Shown here: one piece after another, positions 1 to 8,094 of the stretch | How the letters are laid out: each line of letters starts with the position of its first letter | How positions within the stretch are numbered: position 1 is the first letter of the stretch | Source of the DNA: Streptomyces ardesiacus | GTDB lineage: Bacteria > Actinomycetota > Actinomycetes > Streptomycetales > Streptomycetaceae | Direction: 5' to 3' | Assembly: GCF_003112575.1 (NCBI RefSeq) | Contig: NZ_BEWC01000002.1 | Coordinates: 1,054,001 to 1,118,000, forward strand | DNA: 64,000 nt | Notes under the pieces: generated by a model | Told to the model about the DNA's origin: nothing | What the model saw: the letters and a program-made list of their open reading frames with translations, nothing else | The model's database searches: none | Program-made: the position numbers and the translations under genes

Positions 1-1
1 G

Positions 2-1078
2 CTGCGCCGCGACGTGCAGATGATCTTCCAGGACCCGTACTCCTCGCTGAACCCGCGCCACACCATCGGCACGATCGTCAGCGCCCCCTTCAAGCTCCAG
101 GGCGTCCAGCCCGAGGGCGGGGTCAAGAAGGAGGTCCAGCGGCTCCTGTCGGTGGTCGGCCTCAACCCCGAGCACTACAACCGCTACCCGCACGAGTTCT
201 CCGGCGGCCAGCGCCAGCGCATCGGCATCGCCCGCGCGCTCGCGCTCAACCCGAAGCTGGTCGTCGCCGACGAGCCGGTCTCCGCGCTCGACGTGTCGAT
301 CCAGGCCCAGGTCGTCAACCTGCTCGACGACCTCCAGCAGGAGCTGGGCCTGACGTACGTGATCATCGCGCACGACCTCTCCGTCGTCCGGCACGTCTCG
401 GACCGGATCGCGGTGATGTACCTCGGCAAGATCATGGAGCTGGCCGACCGCGACCTGCTCTACAAGTCGCCGATGCACCCGTACACCAAGGCGCTGATGT
501 CGGCCGTCCCGATCCCGGACCCGGCCCGCAAGTCGGCCAAGAGCGAGCGCATCCTGCTCAAGGGCGACGTGCCCTCGCCGATCGCCCCGCCGAGCGGCTG
601 CCGCTTCCACACCCGGTGCTGGAAGGCGACGCAGATCTGCACCACCACCGAGCCGCCGCTCAAGGAGCTGCGGCCGGGGCAGCAGGTCGCCTGCCACCAC
701 CCGGAGAACTTCGAGGACCAGGCCCCGCAGGACGTCGTCCTGCTCTCCGCGGCGAAGGAGGCGGCGGAGCTGGTGTCGGAGGAGGCCCTGGCGGAGTCGG
801 CGGCGACCTCGGCCGCCGTCGCCGCGGAGGTCGGGGCGGAGTCCGCGAAGACCCCGGCGTCCGACGGCGACGAGCCTGCGGCCGAGGGCACCGACGGCGC
901 TGACACCGAGGGCACTGACGGCACCGACGGCGCTGGCACCGAGGGCACCGGCGGCACGGACGGCACCGACGGCGACGCTACCGAGGGCACCGACGGCGAC
1001 GGCACCGACGGCACCGGCGAGAGCGCCGGGGCCGCCGACGGGAGCACCGACGAGAAGCCTCCCGCCAAGGAGAAGTGA
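2..1078 (+). CDS. Oligopeptide/dipeptide ABC transporter ATPase, OppF/DppF type (5' truncated)
   Basis: This is the cytoplasmic ATPase subunit of a peptide importer. The window opens just before the Q-loop (QMIFQDP), so Walker A lies upstream and is not seen. Visible in order are the ABC signature SGGQRQR, Walker B (LVVADEP), the D-loop (SALD), the H-loop (IIAHD) and the Cys-containing OppF C-terminal region (GCRFHTRCW...C). About 120 extra residues follow the family's normal end: an Ala/Glu-rich stretch and then an acidic run of GTDG-like repeats (about nt 880-1060). OppF proteins usually lack such a tail, so it is a lineage-specific addition of unknown role. The permease and OppD genes should lie upstream. 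A hairpin terminator follows the gene. Confidence 0.95.
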   Translation: MRRDVQMIFQDPYSSLNPRHTIGTIVSAPFKLQGVQPEGGVKKEVQRLLSVVGLNPEHYNRYPHEFSGGQRQRIGIARALALNPKLVVADEPVSALDVSIQAQVVNLLDDLQQELGLTYVIIAHDLSVVRHVSDRIAVMYLGKIMELADRDLLYKSPMHPYTKALMSAVPIPDPARKSAKSERILLKGDVPSPIAPPSGCRFHTRCWKATQICTTTEPPLKELRPGQQVACHHPENFEDQAPQDVVLLSAAKEAAELVSEEALAESAATSAAVAAEVGAESAKTPASDGDEPAAEGTDGADTEGTDGTDGAGTEGTGGTDGTDGDATEGTDGDGTDGTGESAGAADGSTDEKPPAKEK

Positions 1079-1098
1079 CCTCACTCACCCGCCCTGAC

Positions 1099-1137
1099 AC
1101 TGAGCCCCTGCCTTCGTTTGTAAGGCGGGGGCTCACT
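1099..1137 (+). terminator. Hairpin terminator after the ABC ATPase gene
   Basis: A 16-bp stem (ACTGAGCCCCTGCCTT paired with AAGGCGGGGGCTCACT, two imperfect pairs) closes a 7-nt loop 20 nt after the stop codon. There is no U-tract, which is common for Streptomyces terminators. Confidence 0.7.
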
Positions 1138-1143
1138 GGCAGG

Positions 1144-1157
1144 TAAGAATGGAAGGG
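1144..1157 (+). promoter_or_regulatory. -10 element and leaderless start of the TRIC gene
   Basis: TAAGAAT ends 6 nt before the GTG at 1157. This matches the TANNNT-to-start spacing of leaderless actinomycete transcripts. A competing ATG at 1149 is in another frame. Confidence 0.5.
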
Positions 1158-1816
1158 TGTACGAGCAACTCTTCAGCCCCACCGTCCAGCACACGCTCGA
1201 CCTGGTCGGCATCTTCGTCTTCGCCATCTCCGGCGCGCTGCTGGCCGTACGCAAGAACTTCGACGTCTTCGGCATCGCCGTCCTCGCCGAGGTCACCGCG
1301 CTGGGCGGCGGGCTCTTCCGGGACCTGGTGATCGGCGCGGTGCCGCCCGCCGCCTTCACCGACCTCGGGTACTTCCTCACCCCGCTGCTCGCGACGCTGC
1401 TGGTCTTCTTCCTCCACCCCCACGTGGAACGTCTCCAGACCGGCGTGAACATCTTCGACGCGGCGGGCCTCGGCCTGTTCTGCGTCGCCGGCACCACCAA
1501 GGCCTACGACTACGGTCTCGGCCTGACCGCCTCGGCCTGCCTGGGCCTGGCCACCGCCGTCGGCGGCGGCGTCCTGCGCGACGTGCTCGCCAACGAGGTG
1601 CCCTCCCTCCTGCGCTGGGACCGCGACCTGTACGCCGTCCCCGCGATCGTCGGCTCCACGATGGTCGCCCTGTGCATCCGCTACGAGGCCCTCACCCCGC
1701 TCACCAGCGCACTCGCGGTCGTCACGGCCTTCGTCCTGCGCCTGCTCGCCCTGCGGTACCACTGGCGCGCACCCCGCGCCTGGAACCGCCGGTCGACGGT
1801 GGTGGAGGGGGAGTGA
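1157..1816 (+). CDS. Trimeric intracellular cation (TRIC/UPF0126) channel family protein
   Basis: This is a 219-residue membrane protein with about seven hydrophobic helices. The two homologous halves each carry the conserved Gly-Arg-Asp signature (GGGLFRDLVIG near residue 55 and GGGVLRDVLANEVP near residue 140), the hallmark of bacterial TRIC/YicG proteins. Family members form homotrimeric monovalent-cation channels in the cytoplasmic membrane. Length is normal. The GTG start is chosen because a -10-like TAAGAAT lies exactly one leaderless distance upstream. The gene stands alone and converges on the erythromycin-esterase gene with 13 bp between the stop codons. Physiological substrate (K+ or other) cannot be told from sequence. 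Confidence 0.9.
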   Translation: MYEQLFSPTVQHTLDLVGIFVFAISGALLAVRKNFDVFGIAVLAEVTALGGGLFRDLVIGAVPPAAFTDLGYFLTPLLATLLVFFLHPHVERLQTGVNIFDAAGLGLFCVAGTTKAYDYGLGLTASACLGLATAVGGGVLRDVLANEVPSLLRWDRDLYAVPAIVGSTMVALCIRYEALTPLTSALAVVTAFVLRLLALRYHWRAPRAWNRRSTVVEGE

Positions 1817-1829
1817 GCCCCGGCTTCCG

Positions 1830-3032
1830 TCAGGGGTGCGGCATGTCCTTGACGAAGACGAGGCCGTCGATCGTGTCCAGGTGGCCCGGGTCGAGCGGGG
1901 CGTAGCCGAACCAGGGGGAGACGCGGGGCGCGGGCCGCGGATCGCCGAGGGCGGCGGCCAGCAGCGCGGGGTCCACGACGCAGGGGTCGTCCGGCAGGTC
2001 GTACAGCAGCCCCTCGGCGGTGCCGGGCGGCGGGGTGTCCACCCCCTCGTGCCGGATCGTGCCGAGCGCCGTCGCCACGAAGGCGTACGCGCCGCCGAGC
2101 CGTGCGTTCACGAGCGCGCCGGCGCTCCACCACTCCAGCCGGCCCTGCCACATCCGCATCGAGCTCTTCTCGCGCTGGAGGTGGGAGTTGTGGGCGTGGA
2201 CGAGGACCGGCCTCCGTTCGGCGAGCGCGAGGAGGTTGCCGGCCATCATCCGGTCCCGCAGGCCCAGCATGCGGCTCATGCGGGCGGGGGAGGCCTCGGC
2301 CATCCAGTAGTGGTAGGCCAGCAGGCCGGTGGCGGTGCGTCCGTACAGGCGGGCCCGGTCCCAGTCGCCCCGCGAGGCGGACGCGAGCAGGTGCGGCGTC
2401 TGCTCCTCCAGGAGTGACACCAGGTCGGCGGCGAGCGTCCGCAGTTCCCCGGCCCCGGCCGACCGCCCCACGGACCGGGACGGGTCCGTCATCGCCCCGG
2501 GCTCGGTCCACCGGTCGTCGGCGCCGAGCAGGCGGTCCAGTGTCCGTGCCGTGCAGGGGAGCAGGGCGGGGTCCACCCGCGCCGCGAGGTACCCGTGCAG
2601 CGCGGTGAGCGCCTCCCGGGGACTGGCGGCCCCGGTGATCTCGAGGGGGCCGTCGAAACCGGCGAAGCGGATCCGCTCGTGCGCGGGCCGGTCCTCGTTG
2701 TACGCGCGCATCCAGCGGACCAGTTCCCGGTTGGGCGTGGCGGGGCCCCAGGGATGGCTGAACCCGCGCTCCACCGCCTCGTCGAGGGTGCCGGTGCCCC
2801 GCGTGACGTAGTCGTCCACGGCCAGCCCTTTCAGGCAGTCGCTCTCGACGGCGATCGTGCGGTATCCGTACTGCTCGACGAGCTGCCGGAAGACGTCGTT
2901 GCGCACGTCGAGGAGGGCGTCCTCGCCGTGGGTGGGCTCGCCCAGGGCGAGCAGCCGGGGCCGGGCCGGCAGCAGCCGCATGACCGCGGCGGCGTCCAGC
3001 GGGCGGGCGATGTCCTGGATGCGTTCAGCCAT
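1830..3032 (-). CDS. Erythromycin esterase family protein
   Basis: The 400-residue protein matches the erythromycin-esterase (Ere) superfamily. Near the N-terminus is GEPTHGE, equivalent to the Ere Glu/His motif that activates water. A later HAHNSHLQ motif provides a further conserved His, and the body is alpha-helical with many Arg residues. True EreA/B/C open the macrolide lactone ring, but most chromosomal homologues have unknown substrates, and resistance cannot be claimed from this sequence. The ATG directly abuts a 24-bp perfect palindrome (3033-3056) shared with the divergent MerR-type regulator. That suggests the regulator controls this gene and that the pair forms an inducible module. 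The start is the only ATG near the conserved N-terminus. Confidence 0.85.
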   Translation of the reverse strand: MAERIQDIARPLDAAAVMRLLPARPRLLALGEPTHGEDALLDVRNDVFRQLVEQYGYRTIAVESDCLKGLAVDDYVTRGTGTLDEAVERGFSHPWGPATPNRELVRWMRAYNEDRPAHERIRFAGFDGPLEITGAASPREALTALHGYLAARVDPALLPCTARTLDRLLGADDRWTEPGAMTDPSRSVGRSAGAGELRTLAADLVSLLEEQTPHLLASASRGDWDRARLYGRTATGLLAYHYWMAEASPARMSRMLGLRDRMMAGNLLALAERRPVLVHAHNSHLQREKSSMRMWQGRLEWWSAGALVNARLGGAYAFVATALGTIRHEGVDTPPPGTAEGLLYDLPDDPCVVDPALLAAALGDPRPAPRVSPWFGYAPLDPGHLDTIDGLVFVKDMPHP

Positions 3033-3056
3033 GGGTTCAACGGTATCGTTGAACCC
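3033..3056. promoter_or_regulatory. 24-bp perfect palindrome, probable MerR operator
   Basis: GGGTTCAACG and its exact complement are separated by GTAT. The element lies between the divergent esterase and MerR genes and touches the esterase start codon. Length and symmetry suit a dimeric MerR-type regulator acting on a divergent promoter. Confidence 0.7.
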
Positions 3057-3091
3057 TCGATTGAAACTTTTGCTGCGGGGACTTGGGGTTC

Positions 3092-3835
3092 ATGGCCGAC
3101 AGGCTTCAAAACGAGGAAAGACTCCGGCCGGTCGACCTGGCGCGTGCGCACGGTCTGTCGGCGCAGGCGGTCAGGAACTACGAGGCGGCCGGCATCCTCC
3201 CGGCCGCCGTCCGGACGGCCCGTGGCTACCGCGTCTACACCTCGCTGCACGCCCGGGCCCTGGACGCCTTCCTCGCCCTGGTGGCGGCCCACGGGCACGG
3301 GACGGCGGCCGCGGTGCTGCGGGGCGTGAACGAGGGGGCGGTGGACGAGGCGTTCCGGCTGATCGACGAGAGCCACGCGCAGTTGCTCGACGACCGGCGG
3401 ACGCTGGAAGCGGTGGAGGGCGCGCTGCGGGAGCTGGTGCCCGAGGCCGCGGAGGAGGCGCCGGGGCCGCCGGGCGGGTTCATCGGAGCGCTCGCCCGGG
3501 AGCTGGGCATCCGGCCCGCGACCCTGCGCAAGTGGGAGCGCGCGGGCCTGGTGCGCCCCCGGCGCGACCCGGTGACCGGATACCGCCGCTACGGCGCGGC
3601 CGACGCGCGGGACGCCCGCCTCGCGCACCAGCTCCGGCGGGGCGGCTACTCGCTGGAGCGGATCGCGTCCGTCCTCGCCCAGGTGCGGTCGGCCGGGGGA
3701 GTGGAGCCGCTGGAGGCCGCCCTCGGCGAGTGGCGCGACCGGGTGTCCGCCCGGGGCCGGGCCATGGTGGCCGGGGCGGCGGAACTGGAGACGTATCTGC
3801 GCGCACGGGAACGGAAGGAGAAAGCTACCGCTTAG
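3092..3835 (+). CDS. MerR-family regulator with two MerR DNA-binding domains (TioE-like)
   Basis: This cytoplasmic transcription regulator of 247 residues is unusual in carrying two MerR-type winged helix-turn-helix units. The first spans about residues 8-70 (DLARAHGLSAQAVRNYEAAGIL). The second spans about 130-195 (LARELGIRPATLRKWERAGL followed by GYRRY). A helical segment rich in Glu and Leu links them, replacing the usual C-terminal effector domain. TioE-type regulators from antibiotic producers have this size and are often annotated beside erythromycin esterases. I choose ATG 3092, which has GGGGA about 11 nt upstream, over the TTG at 3083. The gene is divergent from the esterase across the 24-bp palindrome. 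The ligand, if any, is unknown. Confidence 0.85.
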   Translation: MADRLQNEERLRPVDLARAHGLSAQAVRNYEAAGILPAAVRTARGYRVYTSLHARALDAFLALVAAHGHGTAAAVLRGVNEGAVDEAFRLIDESHAQLLDDRRTLEAVEGALRELVPEAAEEAPGPPGGFIGALARELGIRPATLRKWERAGLVRPRRDPVTGYRRYGAADARDARLAHQLRRGGYSLERIASVLAQVRSAGGVEPLEAALGEWRDRVSARGRAMVAGAAELETYLRARERKEKATA

Positions 3836-3848
3836 TAGTTTCCTGTTG

Positions 3849-3861
3849 TACCGTTCAGCCA
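3849..3861 (+). promoter_or_regulatory. -10 element and leaderless start of the thioesterase gene
   Basis: TACCGT ends 6 nt before the ATG at 3861. The string TACCGTTCAGCCATG is nearly identical to the one in front of the LOG gene at 10566. No convincing -35 is visible. Confidence 0.5.
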
Positions 3862-4721
3862 TGCCAGAAGCAGCCTCCGCAGCGGCCACACGGGCCGCCA
3901 TCGGTGACAGTGAGTTCGACCGCGACACCGCCGTCCACCGACGCGCGCCGGGTGTCTACGCCCTCGACCTGTCGGCCGGCTGGACGATCATCAACGCCGT
4001 CAACGGCGGTTACCTGCTGGCCGTCCTGGGCCGTGCCCTCGGTGACGCGCTCCCGCATGCCGACCCCTTCACCGTCTCGGCGCACTACCTCACCGCGTCC
4101 CGGCCGGGCCCGGCCCTCGTGCGCACCGAGACCGTCCGCACGGGACGCACCCTCTCCACCGGCCAGGCCTCCCTCTTCCAGTTCGACGACGAGGGCAACG
4201 AGGTGGAGCGCATCCGCGTGCTCGCCTCCTACGGCGACCTCGACGCGCTGCCGGACGACGTCCGGACCTCGGCCACGCCGCCCGCGATCCCGCCGATGGA
4301 CCGGTGCTTCGGTCCGGAGGACGGCCCCGCCCCCGTCGAGGGCAGCTCGGCCATCGCCGACCGGCTGATGCTCAAGCTCGACCCGGCCACCCTGGGCTGG
4401 GCGCTGGGGCAGCCCTCGGGCCGGGGCGAGATGCGGGCCTGGTTCGGCCTCGCCGACGGCCGTGACGCCGACCCGCTCTCGCTGCTCCTCGCGGTGGACG
4501 CGCTGCCGCCCACCGCCTTCGAGCTGGGACTCAAGGGCTGGGTGCCGACGGTCGAGCTGACCGTGCACGTGCGGTGCCGTCCGGCGCCGGGGCCGCTGCG
4601 GGTCTCCGTCACCACCCGCAACCTCGCCGGCGGCTTCCTGGAGGAGGACGCCGAGGTCTGGGACAGCGCCGACCGGCTGGTCGCCCAGTCCCGCCAGCTG
4701 GCCCGGGCGCGGCTCGGCTGA
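3861..4721 (+). CDS. Acyl-CoA thioesterase family protein (TesB-like double hotdog)
   Basis: The predicted 286-residue soluble protein has the two-hotdog layout of TesB-like thioesterases. The N-terminal half carries the helix NAVNGGYLLAVLGRAL after a Trp-rich strand. The C-terminal half ends with the strand motif VWDSADRLVAQSRQLAR typical of acyl-CoA thioesterases. Such enzymes hydrolyse acyl-CoA thioesters in the cytoplasm; chain-length preference cannot be inferred. ATG 3861 is preferred over a TTG 15 nt upstream because of the leaderless TACCGT element. The gene follows the MerR gene by 25 nt but seems to have its own promoter, and it converges on a TetR gene. Confidence 0.8.
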   Translation: MPEAASAAATRAAIGDSEFDRDTAVHRRAPGVYALDLSAGWTIINAVNGGYLLAVLGRALGDALPHADPFTVSAHYLTASRPGPALVRTETVRTGRTLSTGQASLFQFDDEGNEVERIRVLASYGDLDALPDDVRTSATPPAIPPMDRCFGPEDGPAPVEGSSAIADRLMLKLDPATLGWALGQPSGRGEMRAWFGLADGRDADPLSLLLAVDALPPTAFELGLKGWVPTVELTVHVRCRPAPGPLRVSVTTRNLAGGFLEEDAEVWDSADRLVAQSRQLARARLG

Positions 4722-4733
4722 CCCCGGGGCCCC

Positions 4734-5360
4734 TCAGTCCAGCCAGTGCGCGCGGCCGACGCCGATCAGCCGCAGTTGCCGCCGGGCCGTCTCGACGGCC
4801 CGGCGGCGCTCCTCCTCCGGGGCGTCCAGCGTCTCCAGGAAGAGTGACGCCGTGATCAGCATCTGGTCGACGTAGAGGCCCGCCAGCATGCGCAGATCGG
4901 CCTCGCTCCAGCCCGCCGCCGACGCGTCCTCGGCCAGCTCGGCCTTCACCTCCTCGGCGAACCGCGCCAGTTGCTCCCGTATGGCCCGGCGCACCGGCTG
5001 CACGCCGCCGTGCCGCTCCCGCGCGACGAAACGGACGTGCGCGGGGTGCGCGGCCACATGCCGGGCGATCAACTCGACCGCGCGGCCGATGCGTTCGTCG
5101 TCGTCCTCGGCCGGTGCCATCGTCGTGCGGATCATCGGGTGCAGGCTGCCCAGCGCCTCCTCGACCAGCGCCACGCCGAGGTCGGCCGTGGAGCGGAAGT
5201 GCCGGTAGAAGGCGGTCGGGGCGACGCCGACGGCGCGCGTGACCTCACGCAGCCCCAGGCTGCTCAGGCTCTGCTCCTCCAGCAGGCCGAGTGCCGCGTC
5301 CAGGAGCGCCTGCCGGGTCTTCTGCTTCTGCGCCTGCCGCACGCCCGAGGTGTGACTCAT
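4734..5360 (-). CDS. TetR-family transcriptional regulator
   Basis: This is a 208-residue one-component regulator. The N-terminal TetR helix-turn-helix covers about residues 12-58 (LLDAALGLLEEQSLSSLGLREVTRAVGVAPTAF split across helices, then YRHF), followed by an alpha-helical ligand and dimer domain. It is divergent from a small membrane-protein gene. The 127-bp gap contains two AACAACTGT copies and an interrupted inverted repeat, so autoregulation plus control of the neighbour is likely. The ligand is unknown. The ATG is the natural start for the conserved HTH. Confidence 0.9.
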   Translation of the reverse strand: MSHTSGVRQAQKQKTRQALLDAALGLLEEQSLSSLGLREVTRAVGVAPTAFYRHFRSTADLGVALVEEALGSLHPMIRTTMAPAEDDDERIGRAVELIARHVAAHPAHVRFVARERHGGVQPVRRAIREQLARFAEEVKAELAEDASAAGWSEADLRMLAGLYVDQMLITASLFLETLDAPEEERRRAVETARRQLRLIGVGRAHWLD

Positions 5361-5366
5361 GCCATG

Positions 5367-5453
5367 CAGTTAACAACTGTTCTCCGGAATTGAAAAGCCG
5401 TGCGGCGCGCTAGACTGGCAAGTCAGTGAACAACTGTAACCACAACCGTTCAC
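5367..5453. promoter_or_regulatory. Divergent control region with repeated AACAACTGT motifs
   Basis: AACAACTGT occurs at 5372-5380 and 5429-5437. The first copy is part of the palindrome CAGTTAACAACTG (5367-5379). The second is flanked by the inverted arms GTGAAC (5426-5431) and GTTCAC (5448-5453). TAGACT (5411-5416) with TTGAAA (5390-5395) could be the rightward -10/-35, although the spacer is short (15 nt). These are candidate operators for the adjacent TetR protein. Confidence 0.5.
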
Positions 5454-5487
5454 CGAAGTGCCCACCCAAGATTGGGGGATCCGCTCG

Positions 5488-5658
5488 ATGCTGTTTCTCG
5501 TCGTCGCGCTTCTGCTCCTCGGTGTGGTCCTGGGCGCCGTCGCCCACGCGCCGCTCACCTTCTCCGTCGCGGCCGGCCTGGTCATCGCCGTCTGGCTCGG
5601 CGTCTTCGCCGTCCGCGAGCGGCACGGCCGCCGACGGAGCAGCACCTCCGCCCACTGA
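5488..5658 (+). CDS. Small membrane protein of unknown function
   Basis: The predicted protein has 56 residues with two hydrophobic helices (LFLVVALLLLGVVLGAVAH and LTFSVAAGLVIAVWLGVFAV) and a basic C-terminal tail (RERHGRRRSS). I recognise no named family. ATG 5488 has the Shine-Dalgarno GGGGGA 8 nt upstream and starts straight into the first helix. A GTG at 5458 in the same frame has no ribosome site. It is divergent from the TetR gene, which is its probable regulator, and lies 34 nt upstream of another small membrane protein. Confidence 0.7.
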   Translation: MLFLVVALLLLGVVLGAVAHAPLTFSVAAGLVIAVWLGVFAVRERHGRRRSSTSAH

Positions 5659-5692
5659 CGCACGTCCACCGACGCACGGCAGGGAGAACGCC

Positions 5693-5995
5693 ATGCAGCT
5701 CACCGCACCGGCCCACCGCTCCACCGACACCGACCGCGGCCCCCGCGCCACCCGCCGCACCGGCATCCACGACACCGACGGCATGGCCGTCGCCTCCTTC
5801 GTCCTCGGCCTGCTCGGCCTGCTCGTCCTCAACGTCTTCCTGGGTCCGGTCGCCATCGCCCTCGCGGGCGTCGCCCTGTGGCGCGGCACCGCCCGCCGCG
5901 GCCGGGCCCTCCTCGGTCTCGGCCTGGGCGTCGCCGACCTGCTGGTCCTGGTGGCGTTCATGTCCGCGGACAGCACGATGTCCTGGAGCCTGTGA
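5693..5995 (+). CDS. DUF4190-like small membrane protein
   Basis: The 100-residue protein has a polar N-terminus and two hydrophobic segments (GMAVASFVLGLLGLLVLNVFL and the region around residues 75-90). The stretch GMAVASFVLGLLG and the Gly-rich second helix resemble DUF4190 membrane proteins, which have no established function. AGGGAG lies 6 nt before the ATG. The short distance to the preceding small membrane gene suggests co-transcription, giving a two-gene unit divergent from the TetR regulator. Confidence 0.75.
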   Translation: MQLTAPAHRSTDTDRGPRATRRTGIHDTDGMAVASFVLGLLGLLVLNVFLGPVAIALAGVALWRGTARRGRALLGLGLGVADLLVLVAFMSADSTMSWSL

Positions 5996-6048
5996 CCGAA
6001 AGGCGCCGACGAGGCCAACCGCGGTCCGGGGCCCGGCGGAGCCGCCCG

Positions 6049-6065
6049 TAGAATCGGCCGCACCA
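6049..6065 (+). promoter_or_regulatory. -10 element before the cysteine desulfurase gene
   Basis: TAGAAT (6049-6054) places the transcript start only a few nucleotides before the ATG at 6065, so the mRNA has almost no leader. Confidence 0.45.
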
Positions 6066-7234
6066 TGGCTTACCTCGACCACGCCGCGACGACCCCGATG
6101 CTTCCCGAGGCAGTCGAGGCACTCACCGCGCACCTGAGCGTCACCGGCAACGCCTCCTCCCTCCACGCGTCCGGCCGCCGGGCGCGGCGCACCGTCGAGG
6201 AGGCCCGCGAGACCCTCGCCGAGGCGCTCGGCGCCCGACCGAGCGAAGTGGTCCTCACCTCCGGGGGCACCGAGGCCGACAACCTCGCCGTCAAGGGCCT
6301 GTACTGGGCCCGCCGCGACGCCGACCCGGCCCGCACCCGGGTCCTGGCCAGCCCCGTCGAGCACCACGCCGTCCTCGACGCCGTCCACTGGCTCGGCGAA
6401 CACGAGGGCGCCACCGTCGAGTACCTGCCGGTCGACGCGTACGGCCGCGTCCACCCCGAGGCGCTGCGCGAGGCCATCGCCCGCGACCCCGGCAACGTCG
6501 CCCTCGCCACCGTCATGTGGGCCAACAACGAGATCGGCACCGTCATGCCGGTGCGCGAACTCGCCGACGTGGCCGCCGAGTTCGACGTCCCGCTGCACGC
6601 CGACGCGGTCCAGGCCTTCGGCCAGCTCCCGGTCGACTTCGCCGCCTCGGGGCTCGCCGCGGCGACCGTCTCCGGCCACAAGATCGGCGGTCCCTACGGC
6701 ATCGGCGCGCTGCTCCTGGGCCGCGAGTACACCCCGGTACCCGTCCTGCACGGCGGCGGACAGGAACGCCATGTGCGCTCCGGGACCCTCGACGTACCCG
6801 CCGTCGCCTCCTTCGCGGTCGCCGGGCGGCTCGCCGCCGAGCGGCGTGCGTGGTTCGCCCGTGAGATCGGCGCCCTGCGCGACGACCTCGTCGACGCCGT
6901 CCGTACGGCGGTCCCGGACGCGATCCTCGGCGGCGACCCGGCATCCGAGGGGCGCCTGCCCGCCAACGCCCACTTCACCTTCCCGGGCTGCGAGGGCGAC
7001 TCCCTCCTCCTCCTGCTCGACGCCCAGGGCATCGAGTGCTCCACCGGCTCCGCCTGCACGGCGGGCGTCGCCCAGCCCAGCCACGTCCTGCTGGCCACCG
7101 GGACCGACCCCGACCTGGCCCGCGGCACCCTGCGCTTCTCCCTCGGCCACACCTCGACCCGGGCCGACGTGGAGGCGCTCGGCAAGGCGATCGGCCCCGC
7201 GGTCGAGCGCGCCAGGGCGGCGGGGCTTTCGTAG
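6065..7234 (+). CDS. Cysteine desulfurase (IscS/NifS family)
   Basis: This PLP enzyme of 389 residues transfers cysteine sulfur as a persulfide to acceptor proteins. The PLP Schiff-base lysine is K206 in SGHKIGG. The persulfide-forming cysteine is C331 in the STGSACTAG motif. The N-terminal YLDHAATTP strand and the SGGTEADN loop are also intact. Two genes downstream lies mnmA, whose product needs persulfide sulfur for tRNA 2-thiouridine formation, so this desulfurase is a likely sulfur donor for tRNA thiolation; a role in Fe-S assembly is also possible. The stop codon falls inside the first degenerate unit of a 20-bp tandem repeat. Confidence 0.95.
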   Translation: MAYLDHAATTPMLPEAVEALTAHLSVTGNASSLHASGRRARRTVEEARETLAEALGARPSEVVLTSGGTEADNLAVKGLYWARRDADPARTRVLASPVEHHAVLDAVHWLGEHEGATVEYLPVDAYGRVHPEALREAIARDPGNVALATVMWANNEIGTVMPVRELADVAAEFDVPLHADAVQAFGQLPVDFAASGLAAATVSGHKIGGPYGIGALLLGREYTPVPVLHGGGQERHVRSGTLDVPAVASFAVAGRLAAERRAWFAREIGALRDDLVDAVRTAVPDAILGGDPASEGRLPANAHFTFPGCEGDSLLLLLDAQGIECSTGSACTAGVAQPSHVLLATGTDPDLARGTLRFSLGHTSTRADVEALGKAIGPAVERARAAGLS

Positions 7235-7365
7235 GCAACGGCGGAATTCGTGGCCAACGGTCCGGAGCCGTGGCCAACGGTCCGGAGCCGTGGGCAACGG
7301 GCCGAAGCCGTGCGCAAGGGGCCGGGGTCGTGCGCAAGGGGCCGGAGTCGTGGGCTCCGGCCGGA
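7231..7365. repeat. 20-bp tandem repeat (minisatellite), five full units plus degenerate ends
   Basis: Units start at 7250, 7270, 7290, 7310 and 7330. The first two are identical (GTGGCCAACGGTCCGGAGCC) and the others differ at a few positions, for example GTGCGCAAGGGGCCGGAGTC. A 19-bp degenerate unit at 7231 contains the cysteine desulfurase stop codon. The array fills the gap between convergent genes. There are no spacers, so it is not CRISPR. It may vary in copy number between strains. Confidence 0.85.
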
Positions 7366-8094
7366 TCAGGCCTTCGTGGGCGGCCTGGACGGGCCGCTCG
7401 TGGCCGCCCGCCGCACCAGCTTCAGATACCGGTCCCAGTCCCAGTGCGGCCCCGGATCGGTGTGGTCGGTGCCCGGCACCTCCACGTGGCCGAGGATGTG
7501 CTCGCGGTCCACGGGTATGTCGTACCGCGCGCAGATCCCCGCCGTCAGCCGCGCGGAGGCGGCGTACATCGCGTCGGTGAAGTCCCGCGGGCGGTCCACG
7601 AATCCCTCGTGCTCGATGCCGACACTGCGTTCGTTGTAGTCGCGGTTGCCCGCGTGGTACGCCACGTCCAGCTCGCGGATCATCTGGGTGATCCGCCCGT
7701 CCTGCCCCACGACGTAGTGCGCGGCCGCCTTGTGCCCCGGGTCCTGGAAGGCCCGCACGGCGCTGTCGAAGCTGCCCTGGGTGACGTGGACGATCACCAT
7801 GTCGATGCCGAAGTCGTCCGGCCGGTCCGCCCGCCGCCAGTTGGCGTCCGACGCCGCCACCCAGCGGGCGCCCGCGTAGTCCACCACGCCCTCTTCGCGG
7901 GGCCGCTCGACGCCCGGCAGCCGCCACCACAGGCGCGACAGCTCGTCGCGGGCCAGCACGCCGGTGCCCACGGCCGCCGCCGCACCGCCGACGATCAGAG
8001 CGCGCCGGCCGATGCGCCGGTCGCCGTCCGCGGAGCCGCCGCTCCCGGCGCCGCCCGGTGCCGACCCGCCCGTGGAACCCTCTTTCGCCCCCAT
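7366..8094 (-). CDS. Secreted N-acetylmuramoyl-L-alanine amidase (Amidase_2/PGRP fold)
   Basis: The predicted 242-residue cell-wall hydrolase cleaves the lactyl-amide bond between muramic acid and the stem peptide. The N-terminus is polar, then has a Tat-like signal ([12 protein letters not shown] with a hydrophobic helix, residues about 32-55). The amidase fold shows zinc-ligand positions in MVIVHVTQG and in [14 protein letters not shown]. The middle motifs [10 protein letters not shown] and VGIEHEG are typical of the family. ATG 8094 is chosen because upstream residues read in this frame are low-complexity and overlap mnmA. It is divergent from mnmA across 60 bp. It could act in wall remodelling or on environmental peptidoglycan. 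Confidence 0.9.
   Translation of the reverse strand: MGAKEGSTGGSAPGGAGSGGSADGDRRIGRRALIVGGAAAAVGTGVLARDELSRLWWRLPGVERPREEGVVDYAGARWVAASDANWRRADRPDDFGIDMVIVHVTQGSFDSAVRAFQDPGHKAAAHYVVGQDGRITQMIRELDVAYHAGNRDYNERSVGIEHEGFVDRPRDFTDAMYAASARLTAGICARYDIPVDREHILGHVEVPGTDHTDPGPHWDWDRYLKLVRRAATSGPSRPPTKA

Noticed and set aside
1681..2511. Minus-strand frame of 276 codons across the TRIC/esterase boundary
   Set aside because: Different frame from the esterase with Arg/Ala/Pro-rich product and no ribosome site; it is a shadow of the esterase gene.
7250..7349. Tandem 20-bp units as a CRISPR array
   Set aside because: There are no unique spacers and no cas genes; units are head-to-tail.
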